Counted from the first letter of the stretch, positions 25,901 through 36,586 are shown. The stretch: DNA of 64,000 nucleotides from Apostichopus japonicus (GCF_037975245.1 NC_092564.1:11443984-11507983), one strand, 5' to 3'. Notes: generated by a model from the letters alone, not told the origin. Program-made: numbers and translations.

Positions 25901-28340
25901 GAGATGGTGAAATAGTTTGTGATACTGAGTGTGAATGTAACACTGAAATAATGTTGTCCCTGGTCAAGATTCACTACTTTGAAATGAGCACTGCAAGATA
26001 TAAATGTCAATTCCATTGCACACTGAAGGACTAAAACTACTATTTATCAGTTGCTATGTTTCTTGAAATTACCAGCTTTTTCAGAGATTTCTGTCCAGTT
26101 TTGTAAAAATTGTTAGTTGCACCATTTTATTCTTCTCATCATCATCTTAAAAAGTCCCCATAATTGTTTCCTAAATATTTTAAACATTCTTCTACTCTTG
26201 GTATGAATCTTCTGGCAAGCTCAAGTCATACTACAGACCTTACTCTATTGTAATTTAAGGGGAAAATATGGGGGAAATTTACTAGAGTGTGCATCTACTT
26301 CTCAATGACAACAAATTAACCACGTACTTCCTAGTAAATTACATTTCTCCTTATGCAGGATATGAAAACAATGAAAAGAACGAACGAACCAGGATCACCT
26401 GAGCATGTGGTTTTTCAAACTCAGAATAATCATCTGGTTCAACCGGTTGTCGTAAATTGCACAAAATGGTGCAACACAAACATTTGCTACTACCACAGCA
26501 TATCTTGCACCATCCATGAAAATGGGTCAAAAGTGTTTGATAATATTTCTTCTGATGACCTGCCTGATCAAGCTTACAATTTCCATTGTCTGCATGGCAA
26601 GGTCAAATTATAATTTGAATTGGTGAAACAACCAAGTTTTAAATGTTTTGGACAAGAAGGCAACCCCTAAAATCCTGTTATATACAGTACCATACCTTTA
26701 GCTCAAAGCAGAAGAGACAGGTTAAGAATTAGGGTACAGTAATAAATTAAGGCTATTCTTATTTAACCAGATATTACTATTTGTACCAGTCTATCTGTTC
26801 AACCTACTGAGAGTACATCACTCATCAGCATTTGTAGCATTTTCTATTGAAAATCCTCACTTATAGAAATTTACGAAAATCCAAACATTTGTCAGTTTTC
26901 ACTTTGGATTTTCGTTTGTTGAACTGATCCTATCAAACGGAGAATCTGTTTTAATCTGTTCACCTGTTTTTCACCCAATGGTGATCAAGCACTGTTTGGA
27001 TTAATTGGAATTGTTGGAGAATATGAAGATCCAATGGTTGTCAATTTGGGAAAGGTCATCCCACTCAGCAGCAGCTGGTTAGCATATTACTACAATAGGT
27101 GTAATATAAATAAAGCATTGCTCAGAATACTGCCATGCAGTATTACACTAATGGCCAATCAACAAACGCACTAGTTCGTGCGGGCTATACCATACCTTGA
27201 GTAGAAATTTGGGATTCGAGATCTTCCAAACAGAGCTGGTTAGCATATTACTACAATAGGTGTAATATAAATGAAGCATCACTCAGAATACTGCCATGCA
27301 GTCTAATAACAAGTCTATTGGCCAATCAACAAATACCATACCTTGAGTAGAAATTCGGGGTCAAACTGTACAACTTCTTCAAAAGCAGCAGATATTGCCT
27401 TCCTGTTTGCATTTGTTGGATCGTGAAAGTCTGCTTGACCAATCAGAGATGCACTCACTGAGTTGATGAAATCTTGCTGCAAATTTGAGATAACAGATAA
27501 AACTTAATTACGGTTACAAGAAGAATAATTTCACAACAGATCTCTATTAAAATACAACCATACTGTATCTTACAAGTTTAGTAATGAAACTTCTACCTGA
27601 ATTTTCTCTTCAAGATCTGTATCAGAATACATACATTCTACTACATAGTTTAAACTCACCTTCTTCCTTTGAAATACCAGCTTTGATTCAAACTCTAATT
27701 TCTCTTCCTCCTCTTGAAAACGGAGCTTGCCAAAACTATCAATATCTGCTGATTCAATTTCTTCCTCGGTCTCCATGGTGAAGTCATACTCTGGAAAGGC
27801 AAAGTCTGAGGATATAGTTCTCTCCCAGACTGGCATCTCCTCAATAACATCTTGTTTCTGGAGGTTACTGCCAAGATAGCTGGACGAATAACTCCCCCCG
27901 GAGACTGCTAGCTTGTGCTGCTGTTGGTGAGGGTCAACAAGACCATGTTGAAATTTCTTAGTATCATTCGATATAAGTCTCTTCTTGGCCGAACTTGTCT
28001 TCTGACTCAAAAGGTTACTACTCAACTGCAATGTGTACCCACTGAGGCTTTCTACCGAACTTGAAGGAGAAAACTTTTGGGTTGGTTTTCGTTTTAATGA
28101 AGTTAATGACGGACCAAGAAGAAGAGACTTTGAACCTTTGCCACTATCAGAAGTCTTTCTTATGGAGGATTTCTGACCTGTTGAATTTGTTTTCTTTTCA
28201 CACAAAAGAGTTGGTTGATATTCCTTGAGTAACTTGTTTTCTGTAGTGGTCTTCTCTTTCCCATGTATCATACTAGATGGTGATGACAGCAAGGATGACC
28301 TCAGAAGTGGGTTGGAGAGGTCTCTGCTCCTCAAATCCAT
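1..28340 (-). CDS. TEP1: Telomerase protein component 1 (TEP1), 39 coding exons, 3' end outside window
   Basis: TEP1 is a large RNA-binding scaffold of vault particles and telomerase RNP. Domain order here matches the vertebrate protein: N-terminal region, TROVE, vWA-like, DUF4062, NACHT, WD40. Coding exons (high to low): 28340-27660, 27476-27342, 25750-25589, 25402-25306, 25048-24820, 24011-23854, 23163-22960, 22198-22045, 21539-21356, 20828-20676, 20144-20070, 19630-19485, 18722-18566, 17929-17865, 17497-17321, 16778-16542, 15756-15643, 15216-15096, 14755-14582, 13946-13780, 13338-13188, 12813-12634, 12325-12233, 11368-11236, 10801-10621, 9940-9834, 9261-8768, 7989-7894, 7739-7615, 7277-7022, 6472-6353, 5932-5834, 5219-4956, 3891-3728, 2969-2867, 2407-2279, 1673-1566, 1345-1198, 63-<1. 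Every junction keeps phase. The start is the first ATG after an in-frame stop and a splice acceptor at 28365. The 2,201 codons seen compare with about 2,630 residues in human TEP1; the last WD40 repeats are missing at the left edge. Confidence 0.95.
806..1108 (-). mobile_element. tRNA-derived SINE in TEP1 intron 38
   Basis: On the minus strand the 5' part is tRNA-like: an A-box-like TGGCTAAGGCG, a DHU-to-anticodon-like stretch, and a B box GGTTCGATTC. The 3' tail carries the paired motif GCGCTTTGAGACC ... AAAGCGCTATATAAA followed by an AT-rich TTATTAATT end. That tail is typical of animal SINEs mobilised by L2/CR1-type LINEs. It lies wholly within the intron between exons 38 and 39. The exact ends are approximate. 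Confidence 0.7.
8768..14755 (-). other. TEP1: TEP1 exons 19-27: NACHT NTPase and helical region (residues 1084-1643)
   Basis: Exon 19 has a Walker A motif, GQQGCGKS, preceded by a hydrophobic strand (AVFVITG). Exon 21 has the Walker B strand FVIIVDGLDQL. Both motifs look intact, so nucleotide binding is plausible. Exon 22 ends in LDESPFNNQ, the same motif that vertebrate TEP1 has after NACHT. Exons 23-27 are helical; exon 27 (494 bp, the second longest) includes ITELPYHLTHAG and the conserved WQEAANQP motif just before the WD40 region. Confidence 0.92.
11368..11515. repeat. Tandem repeat of about 50 bp across the acceptor of TEP1 exon 24
   Basis: Three imperfect units share AATACAAC ... CAAACACAATTAAAGA. 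On the minus strand each unit ends in a polypyrimidine tract plus CAG, so the true acceptor at 11369 is preceded by two near-copies of itself. Only the proximal one keeps the reading frame that I used. Confidence 0.7.
15096..17497 (-). other. TEP1: TEP1 exons 15-18: DUF4062 domain (residues 867-1083)
   Basis: Exon 15 reads RVFISSTFKDMHGERDLL and later VDLRWGVTEE. Exon 16 reads CILGDRYGHIPESY and YPAGRSMTELEV. These are the hallmark motifs of DUF4062, a TIR/STIR-like module that precedes NACHT in TEP1 and related NTPases. Exon 18 carries YPCYWGGLVDDKPITSGLEE, the conserved bridge towards NACHT. Confidence 0.92.
19010..19375. repeat. Degenerate minisatellite in TEP1 intron 12
   Basis: Recurring blocks resembling GTGTGCATTCACCTG followed by AGTTTGTC(C/A) occur about every 35-50 bases, with much divergence. 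The array lies between exons 13 and 12. No coding potential was seen. Confidence 0.5.
20285..20505. repeat. Tandem duplication of about 111 bp in TEP1 intron 10
   Basis: Two adjacent copies begin with ACAGACTGCTGGGAATC (20285 and 20396) and both contain GAGAAGAGCTTG(C/T)ATTGGTAAG. A handful of substitutions separates them. They lie between exons 11 and 10 and contain no exon. Confidence 0.75.
22045..22198 (-). other. TEP1: TEP1 exon 8: arginine-glycine-rich (RGG/GAR) insert (residues 556-607)
   Basis: This exon encodes a short acidic lead (QEENADESGDAG) followed by eight RG dipeptides in about 20 residues, then GKGETFWKKKKKP. It joins exon 7 in phase 1 and exon 9 in phase 2 if the donor GTAAGC after 22045 is used. 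A second possible donor at 22053 would put a stop at the start of exon 9, so I prefer 22045. RGG boxes are general RNA- and G-quadruplex-binding, arginine-methylated segments. The vertebrate TEP1 sequence I know has no such run between TROVE and the vWA-like region. Confidence 0.8.
22960..28340 (-). other. TEP1: TEP1 exons 1-7: N-terminal region and TROVE domain (residues 1-556)
   Basis: Exon 1 (residues 1-227) is Ser/Lys-rich and low in complexity, and I see no clear copies of the short N-terminal repeats known from mammalian TEP1. Exons 2-7 (228-556) are the TROVE module, which binds vault, telomerase and Y-type RNAs. Diagnostic stretches include NIRTTANFLLAAAA (exon 3), SFGALPAALRKVMT (exon 4), AGKRMKLPTPETWE (exon 6), and KLPFMAMLRNLRNV plus HSKQFPFRF (exon 7), all near-identical to vertebrate TEP1. 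Exon 5 (359-435) holds a Lys-rich then Glu/Asp-rich linker of about 45 residues inside TROVE, where mammals also have a long charged insertion. Confidence 0.93.
27074..27345. repeat. Partial tandem duplication including the 3' end of TEP1 exon 2
   Basis: The block that starts GCTGGTTAGCATATTAC is present at about 27074 and again at about 27235. It extends into CCATACCTTGAGTAGAAATT at 27190 and 27336. The second of these is the real end of exon 2 with its donor; the first is a decoy copy of the last few codons plus donor, downstream in the same intron. Confidence 0.8.
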
Positions 28341-28400
28341 TTTGGATGTATCTCAAGATTTTCCCTGAATATGGAAAATTACAAATAGAATGTACAATAT

Positions 28401-31400
28401 TAGTGTTCAAACGATTATGCATAACAGAAAATACCGATTACTGATTATTTTTTTCATAATCGAGTCCGATTCTGATTATTTGAAAATGAGAAAATATCCC
28501 GTTTATACGAAATTGGCAATAAAGTTTGACAGAAACAGTTATTGTTGTGATTTTCCCCTGTTTCCTTTTGCTTTGTTGTAATACAAGGCTCTAAGGTATC
28601 CTTTTGTATGTACCAAATTACCTCTGTTTTTCCTGTCTAGACTCTTAAACTCGTCCATCAAGCTTATGGATTTGAATTATGGGTGTTTTAATAAAAAAGA
28701 TAACTTGGCCAAAAAAAGTGTAGGCCCGGGCCTACAGTGCTACATACTGGCTACGCCCCTGATAGTTCTAAATTAGGATTAGATCTCTTACTGAAATATC
28801 GCTGACCTAATAAGGTGATCAAGAGTACAAGTTTTATGTAGAAAAAGGGCACATTTTTATCCTGAGGAAAAGTGGGGGGGCACTTGCCCCCTGTGCCCCC
28901 CGGTTCCGCCGCCCTTGAAGGTACATGTACAGAGTAGTCTTACTTTTCAACTTCTGATACTTGTAGATACAAAGATAGTCCAGAAATGTCTTTGATACAA
29001 CTGTAGCTAGTAAATGTTTAAGTTAGCCTAATAAGAGAAGGCGAGAGCTATCAGACGATTGCCATCTGATGCAAATTTCTCAAGTGTTTTCTCAACTGAA
29101 ATATTATCTGCGTAAACGGGTTCTTAACTACATGTTAAAAAACTGACAAGATCTGATCCTATAGTCTTTTTCGGGGGGTAGAGTGTTGAATGAAACTATC
29201 GTGCTACATACTGGCTACGCCCTGATCATATGATATCAGTATCAGCAGATTTTGTTTCCTGTTTAAATTCTTTTACATGTTCTTTTACATAATATATCAG
29301 AAAGACAAACATAGTGCTCTTTTACAAGTTTTCCAGTAGGATGATTCTTGTTTATTGTCCAATGTCTGGACTTTAATACATTTGACGAACTTAACTGATG
29401 GACTATATAAACTTGAATATTTTGTAATACAGCCAGATATGCAGTGGCCTAAAAACAAATATCGTTATCGCAGTGTATTAGCAGTGTAATAATTATTTAT
29501 AGGAAGTGCGTGTCACGTACGATTGCTAGCTTAGCTTCATAACATGCTGTTCGTGCAACAACTTAGGACGACTCATTGCACGAACGTTGTCGACGTTGTT
29601 GTGCATACAGTTCGTGACATTCCATAGAGTGCGGTTAGGTAGGCAATATGTATTTTATAACGCAGTGGCCAACTGTAGGCTTGTAATTGGCTATATTTAA
29701 GCTAAATTTAGCTAATTGCATCTGCCAAACTAAGTAAGTAGTTGAATCAGTAGGCGTGAATGTTACTACGATTACAATCGAGTTAACGGAGCTGACGAGT
29801 ATTCAAGATCAAAAGAGCACTGACAAAATACCATGCTAAAAAAAGACAGTTTAAAAAAAAAAAAAATATCGACACTGAAAGGGGGGGAGCGGTCGCTCCC
29901 CCTGCTCCCCCCTGGCTACGTCCCTGATGTGGTCGGAGATTTGTGGGGATTTTAGGTTTTTTTCGCTGGTACTGAAATTGCTTTGTGGAGGCCGTAATTT
30001 GCCACGGGACTTCCCGGTGATTGTGTGGGATTTGATGATTTGATGCGGGATGTGAGAACTGTTTGCGCTATTCGCGCTGCAACTGCAATTCCTAGCTAAA
30101 GCAAACACATGTCACAATTAATTTTACACAGACACCTGATATAACGAGGGCGATTTTCTTTTATTTCTTTTTTTCTTTTTCGCACTCGTAATTGTGCTTT
30201 AGGAGGGCTTTTTTGCACTTGCGAGGGCGAATCGCCCGTCGTCTCCGCTTATTTCCAACCCTGTCCAGCACATTCATTAATTCGCGGGATTGGTATTGCT
30301 GCCATGCTTACTGTGCTTAATATGAAGTCACTAACCACTAACCACCCTTGAAGGTACATGTACAGAGTAGTCTTACTTTTCAACTTCTGATACTTGTAGA
30401 TACAAAGATAGTCCAGAAATGTCTTTGATACAACTGTAGCTAGTAAATGTTTAAGTTAGCCTAATAAGAGAAGGCGAGAGCTATCAGACGATTGCCATCT
30501 GATGCAAATTTCTCAAGTGTTTTCTCAACTGAAATATTATCTGCGTAAACGGGTTCTTAACTACATGTTAAAAAACTGACAAGATCTGATCCTATAGTCT
30601 TTTTCGGGGGGTAGAGTGTTGAATGAAACTATCGTGCTACATACTGGCTACGCCCTGATCATATGATATCAGTATCAGCAGATTTTGTTTCCTGTTTAAA
30701 TTCTTTTACATGTTCTTTTACATAATATATCAGAAAGACAAACATAGTGCTCTTTTACAAGTTTTCCAGTAGGATGATTCTTGTTTATTGTCCAATGTCT
30801 GGACTTTAATACATTTGACGAACTTAACTGATGGACTATATAAACTTGAATATTTTGTAATACAGCCAGATATGCAGTGGCCTAAAAACAAATATCGTTA
30901 TCGCAGTGTATTAGCAGTGTAATAATTATTTATAGGAAGTGCGTGTCACGTACGATTGCTAGCTTAGCTTCATAACATGCTGTTCGTGCAACAACTTAGG
31001 ACGACTCATTGCACGAACGTTGTCGACGTTGTTGTGCATACAGTTCGTGACATTCCATAGAGTGCGGTTAGGTAGGCAATATGTATTTTATAACGCAGTG
31101 GCCAACTGTAGGCTTGTAATTGGCTATATTTAAGCTAAATTTAGCTAATTGCATCTGCCAAACTAAGTAAGTAGTTGAATCAGTAGGCGTGAATGTTACT
31201 ACGATTACAATCGAGTTAACGGAGCTGACGAGTATTCAAGATCAAAAGAGCACTGACAAAATACCATGCTAAAAAAAGACAGTTTAAAAAAAAAAAAAAT
31301 ATCGACACTGAAAGGGGGGGAGCGGTCGCTCCCCCTGCTCCCCCCTGGCTACGTCCCTGATGTGGTCGGAGATTTGTGGGGATTTTAGGTTTTTTTCGCT

Positions 31401-32063
31401 GGTACTGAAATTGCTTTGTGGAGGCCGTAATTTGCCACGGGACTTCCCGGTGATTGTGTGGGATTTGATGATTTGATGCGGGATGTGAGAACTGTTTGCG
31501 CTATTCGCGCTGCAACTGCAATTCCTAGCTAAAGCAAACACATGTCACAATTAATTTTACACAGACACCTGATATAACGAGGGCGATTTTCTTTTATTTC
31601 TTTTTTTCTTTTTCGCACTCGTAATTGTGCTTTAGGAGGGCTTTTTTGCACTTGCGAGGGCGAATCGCCCGTCGTCTCCGCTTATTTCCAACCCTGTCCA
31701 GCACATTCATTAATTCGCGGGATTGGTATTGCTGCCATGCTTACTGTGCTTAATATGAAGTCACTAACCACGAGGGAAGCAAAATCGGCGACCCTGGCAG
31801 CCTAATTTGATAAAATAACATTGTGAAAGACGTATAGAGGGTGTCTTTATTATAATATTTCGTAGTTAAAGAACAAACCTTATACATCAGTTGATATTTT
31901 CAACTTCCACATGTTTTTGAATGATGATATTTTCACCTTCCATATGTTTTTGAATAATCGGTATGACATAACTGGTATTCCACGTAATTTTTACCGATTC
32001 TGATTATGTTCCGATTATGCAATAATCTTACCGATTCCGATTAGGTTAATCGTTTGAACACTA
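28401..32063. mobile_element. Non-autonomous hAT-like DNA transposon, 3.66 kb, in TEP1 5' region
   Basis: The termini are 17-bp perfect inverted repeats, TAGTGTTCAAACGATTA at 28401-28417 and its reverse complement at 32047-32063. They are flanked by a perfect 8-bp target-site duplication, TACAATAT (28393-28400 and 32064-32071). The TAGTG start and 8-bp duplication are hAT superfamily features. Subterminal copies of CCGATT(A/C)(C/T)TGATTA and variants lie inside both ends. No transposase reading frame was found. Most of the interior is a tandem duplication of a 1,433-bp unit. Confidence 0.9.
28912..31771. repeat. Two tandem copies of a 1,433-bp unit inside the hAT element
   Basis: Copy 1 is about 28912-30344 and copy 2 about 30345-31771. 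Both begin CCCTTGAAGGTACATGTACA and end near TCACTAACCAC. I saw no difference between them by eye, including the homopolymer runs. Each carries an identical 85-codon minus-strand frame (29851-30108 and 31284-31541) with no recognisable domain, and a GC-rich palindrome next to a second hAT-like terminus (CAGGGACGTAGCCAGG on the minus strand). Confidence 0.92.
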
Positions 32064-32904
32064 TACAATATATACATAGAATTAGGTGAACATTATATAT
32101 ATTAGAGCCTTTGAAAATAAAATGAAAATGACATAAAATGAACTAGGCAGAATTTACTCATATCAAAACTAGTAGTTAGTTAATTAACAACTAGCACAAG
32201 GTTAGGCTAGACCTACTTGCAGCATACCTCTGCAATGACATCTTGTTTTTCAGAATGCTGATAGGCCTACTGAAATTTTACACACCTACCTGTACAATGT
32301 TACAGAATGACTCCAGAATATTTTGTAGGTAGCCTATTAAATCAAATAGGCCTACATGTTTTCAAACACAATTATTTAATGACATCCCTCGTTATGTAGA
32401 TGAATCCCCTCACCATGGGTAGCTTGGAATGGAAATTAGCTTGTTGATCTGTAGTACACTGTATAAGTATACAGCTTGCCTTGGTGGATTCGGGTGTACA
32501 GTGTAGCTTAAATACACAATTACACGTACAGTACATAAGATTAGGCCTAGGCTGGGTAAACATGCACGAACTCACATATCAGTCACCATGTTTAAAGTAA
32601 TGATTAATCTATTATCTGAATTAAATATATTCGATTGCAATACCTGTCGAATTATGTTAGTTAACAGCTTCAGTTTGCATCAGTAGCTTTGTAAAGGCGT
32701 CTTACAATGAATTCGCCCACAACGTTCCGTTCCGGGGCCCAAACACACACTGCACAGGTATGCGGTTGCCATGATAATGTGCAATACCATGGTGTCTGAA
32801 AAGAAGTACGATTGCGACATTCCCTGCAATCATCAGGGAGGATATCCGATCACGGATCAGTCTCTGGTTTAGTAGGGAGGGGTACTTCCCTGGTATTCAT
32901 TACC

Positions 32905-34099
32905 CAGTGGCGTAGCCAGGAACTTTTCAGTGGGGAGGGGGCGCTGGGGGCTTGACCATTTCTGGGAGGGCGTCTTGTTACTATCTAAGCGGAGCGCCAC
33001 CATGAGTTGGCGCGCAGGCCTCTTACGGATCGTCGGAAATGACACTTCCCGGGCCTTGCAGGCAGGGGCGTCAATCCGATTTGAAACTTGGGGGGACGTA
33101 ATCGATTCGAGTATTCCGGCCGCAAGTACTATCTAAGCGGAGCGCCACCATCAGTTGGCGCGCAGCGTATCAATAAAATTTCAGATTTCAATACCTGCCA
33201 GATCGCTGGAGATGGCACTTGCCAGGCTGGATAGCGGCCATCTAGTTGCGTGATTTCGGGAGAAAATTACAAATTCGTCACTCAGGAGTCAGGAAATCTG
33301 CAATAAAGTTCATGCGGCCTTAATTTTTACGGAATATGCTCCCTATTTCATTTCCCCAATATTAGGGGACGGGCACCGTTTTTGCCATCATCTACAACTA
33401 AACAACAAATATATACGGCTTTGGCTCTAGCTATGAAGTGCCATGACTTCTTGAACTAGTTTTTGGCTCCGGCCGCACCATTATCCGCACACAACTTGTG
33501 GTTTCAATCTCAAATTTCGCTCGTCGCGACGCACAGACAAAGTTGCAGGTCATACCGATGTGAAAACTCTCGGTCACTTTTCATAGAACTGACTAACCAA
33601 GTAGAGCGACGACACTGAAATGTGTGTGTGTGTGTGTGTGTTGGGGGGGGGGGGGGGACATTTGATAGTGTGTCCCATCCATCGAAATATGTGGGACGTG
33701 TCCCCCCGCCCCCCCCCCCCCCAGGATTGACGCCCATGCTTGTAAGCTGCTCTAAAGTTTCCTCAACATCCCTCTGAAACATTATTAGGGTGATAGACTG
33801 ATTCTCAGCGATAGTGTTGTCTCCTTTCTTGAAAATTTGACTGTTTTAAGAGCATCGGGGTACGTCCCAGAAGTGAAAACCCGGCCTATGCGCTATGTCA
33901 CGTCCGGTTTTTCAGCAACTATAGCCTACTGCCTGTCTGCGGTCGCAGGGTCGTTCATGCAATTGGAGTGATCATCATGGAGATTCGAGACCATTCAGAC
34001 CAATGATATATTTTTCACCCAAAATCCCAGTGGGGCGACTGGGGGCGACAAGCTTTCATGGGGGCTGTCACCCCCACGCCCCCCTTGGCTACGCCACTG
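32905..34099. mobile_element. hAT-like MITE with nested insertion, 1,195 bp
   Basis: Terminal inverted repeats CAGTGGCGTAGCCA lie at both ends. The flanking target-site duplication TCATTACC is perfect (32897-32904 and 34100-34107). No transposase frame is present. It contains one copy of the shared core module (32980-33060), interrupted by a second element at 33063-33738. Confidence 0.92.
33063..33738. mobile_element. Nested hAT-like MITE, 676 bp
   Basis: The left end reads CAGGGGCGTCAATCC and the right end, reverse complemented, CATGGGCGTCAATCC. The flanks are CTTGCAGG and CTTGTAAG, six of eight bases matching. Removing the insert joins GGCCTTGTAAGCTGC, which matches the undisturbed module elsewhere (reverse strand near 43940), so nesting is well supported. 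The element contains its own module copy (33128-33230), a (GT)n tract at about 33619-33640 and long G and C runs. Confidence 0.8.
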
Positions 34100-34653
34100 T
34101 CATTACCTTGTCAATTTCAAATGTTCCAGAATAGGAGATAGCTACGGTTATACTATAATAACACGTTTGGAGTAAATTATGTACACCGTACCCCGCATGC
34201 TGCAGCTGGGCAAGCACCACAGATTCACTGCATATGTTGTGGCAGCGCTAACAAAAATTGTTCACGACAGTAACACTAATTTAATATATAATAAGTAGCC
34301 TGATTACTACTGAATGTACATTTGGGAACGCAAGTTATCCAAGTAGGCCTATAAGCCTGAGTTTAAAATTTTTTGCGAAGTCTGTTTTAAATATGTCTCC
34401 CCCCAGAATGCAACATATTTGATGTCTAATTTTTTATACTCCCACTGAGACCCCGACACAGGAAATCGCTTCCCCGCCTCATTTTAAAAATCCTGGTCTC
34501 TCCCTTAATTTGATCAAACTGCACAAAACGTCAATTAAGAACGGCCTGACTTATGAAGTTATTACACAATATTTCTTTCCTGTATCGCCTAATGTAAATT
34601 GCTGTTACATGGTGACTTCAGGCAGGATCGCAAAAAAACCTAATTATTATACT

Positions 34654-35127
34654 TATAGGCGTAGGAGCCCAATTTGATTTTTTTGGGGGGGGGGGGCTGT
34701 AACGACGTCTCTGAAAAATATAACCAACATTTTTCGCGCACTCAGCGCGCGTTCAACATGTTAATGTACATATCATATAGGCATGCATTGGTTACTACAT
34801 CGCAAGCCATCGTGTACCGTATAGTCCATGAAAGTTGCGCAGTATCATGCCAATGTAAACAACGAACTGTCTTATGCAGATGAAGAAAAAGCATGGAGGG
34901 CCAATTATGTCAAAACTCTCTTTTACATTGTAGCAATGGCGAATCAGTCGGGCAAGTTTAGAACTTTATTTTAATAACCAAGATTTTTTTAAACTATTGA
35001 TTTCCTTTAGCTACATCAATGCAATTTATTTTTCTTCCAGTAGGTGCCCGAATAATTCTCAGCATATTGCCCGAAATTTCACCAGCCCCCACCCCTACGC
35101 CGCCTACCACCGCCTCCTACGCCTGTG
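34654..35127. mobile_element. hAT-like MITE, 474 bp, family with a GGCGTAGGAG terminus
   Basis: The left end is TATAGGCGTAGGAG and the right end, reverse complemented, CACAGGCGTAGGAG (12 of 14 match). The target-site duplication ATTATACT is perfect (34646-34653 and 35128-35135). The interior has a GC-rich short inverted repeat near CGCGCACTCAGCGCGCG. It is homologous along its length to the element at 44193-44631. Confidence 0.92.
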
Positions 35128-35739
35128 ATTATACTGAAGGTACGCATGTTTTACGCATTAAAAGAAACCTATGCATTTAAAAGAATCCTTAAGTCATATG
35201 TTGCCAGCAATGATTCGTTAAGTAACAATGATACAATATTTATTCAAACCGGTAAGCCCTCCAAATTTCGCTATAAATTGTATAATGCGCCGTTAAAGTT
35301 ACCAGTATCTAATTAACGTTAATGTTTTACTGTTCTCCTTTTCTTTTCTAGATTGTTTGACATTCTTTTTGTAAACGTGCAAATAGTTATACTCCTTTTG
35401 AATATAGCGAAATGTAATGAAATAAGTTACACAATATAGATTAGCCTACTGTAAAGAGTTTCCTTCCCTCACCTGCTGGGACCCAGTTTTTTTTACAATT
35501 GTATAGTAGCCCACGTATACATTTGTTCCCATGTAGGCTTCTGTCAGGAAGAGACATGAGATACAGCCCCGGTGCCGGAGTCAATACTAGGGGCGGTAAA
35601 ATACGCAGTGGCGCGAGAAAAAATATTGGGCCTGAAGAATATTGCATTCTTACTTTCGTAATAAACGAAAAACAAAAAATGAAGAGTGCAGACATCGGTT
35701 ACTGTGATATAACTGTGTGTTCGGATCTCGTTCTGAGCC

Positions 35740-36101
35740 CAGGGGCGTAGCGAGCGGGGGGGGGGGTGTGGGGGTGTCACACCCCCCCCCAATAATTTGG
35801 TCGCTGTCGGCAAATTTTGGGTCTGTCGGCAAAAGGAGAAAAGGTGAAGAGAGCGGAAGGGGAAGAAAGAAGGAAAGCTGAATAGAGAAAAGGAGAACGG
35901 GAGCTTCTTCCGTGCCAAATTTGACTTAAAATATGCACCAGATTGCATCTAAGGACGTTTCAAAACTAAAAATTTTCCAAAGGGGAGGGGTAGACCCCCT
36001 ACCCTTAGACCCCTCCCCCATTTCAGTCACCACTTCCCGATCCGTCGGCAAATCAAATTCTCCACACCCCCCCCCACAAAAACCCCTTCGCTACGCCCCT
36101 G
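35740..36101. mobile_element. hAT-like MITE, 362 bp
   Basis: Terminal inverted repeats CAGGGGCGTAGCGA lie at both ends, with a perfect target-site duplication TCTGAGCC (35732-35739 and 36102-36109). Subterminal G and C runs can pair, and the centre is purine-rich. A region near the right end (CTCCCCTTTGG on the complement) also occurs in the solo element end at 45331. Confidence 0.93.
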
Positions 36102-36581
36102 TCTGAGCCTGTCTGCTCTGCTCGTTTCACTCATGTCATGTGCATCACATGAATCAAAATGACGATATTGGGTTGATTGGTTTGGCCAGAGAGGGGAGGG
36201 GGGGGGGTTGGTTGGTTAGGTGAGGTGGAAATTTATCAGAGTTTAGCTACCGTGTTTTCCCTCTAGCGACTGGATTGTTTCAGACAGCCTAATAGTAGTT
36301 TCAAATGATGTGCCGTATAGCATAAGGAAATATTCCATGTCGTAATGAGAAAAGGATAGAATTCAATACATAGGCTGACGTATTCATCCTGACATTTGTA
36401 TTTTGTAAAACCAAATGAATGACTAAGAATGATATTTCATTCTATAGGATGCACAATTCTCATCTGACAAATGTGTCATGTATTTTGCACACATGTCGGT
36501 TAATTAGTCTTGTCTGTACCGTTTGTGCATGCGTTGTCGTAATACTCGGTATAGGCCGATAATAATAATATTTATAAATGT

Positions 36582-36586
36582 TTATA

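Larger units (their letters stand above)
28364..32800 (-). promoter_or_regulatory. Probable 5'-UTR intron and non-coding first exon of TEP1
   Basis: Reading the minus strand, exon 1 is preceded by a good acceptor (TATTCAG ending at 28365), with an in-frame stop between it and the ATG. At least one non-coding exon must therefore lie upstream. A candidate donor (CGACAG then GTATTG) ends an exon at 32644, which would give an intron of about 4.3 kb. Transcription would then begin somewhere near 32.7-32.8 kb. The exon end is a guess from splice signals only; no TATA box was identified. Confidence 0.3.

Noticed and set aside
29851-31541. Two identical 85-codon minus-strand frames
   Set aside because: They lie in the duplicated 1,433-bp unit of a non-autonomous element and end in a poly-Phe run from a poly-A stretch. 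They run across a transposon terminus and have no recognised domain.
33510-33782. 90-codon minus-strand frame with His/Pro/Gly runs
   Set aside because: It crosses a (GT)n tract and G/C homopolymers inside nested MITEs.
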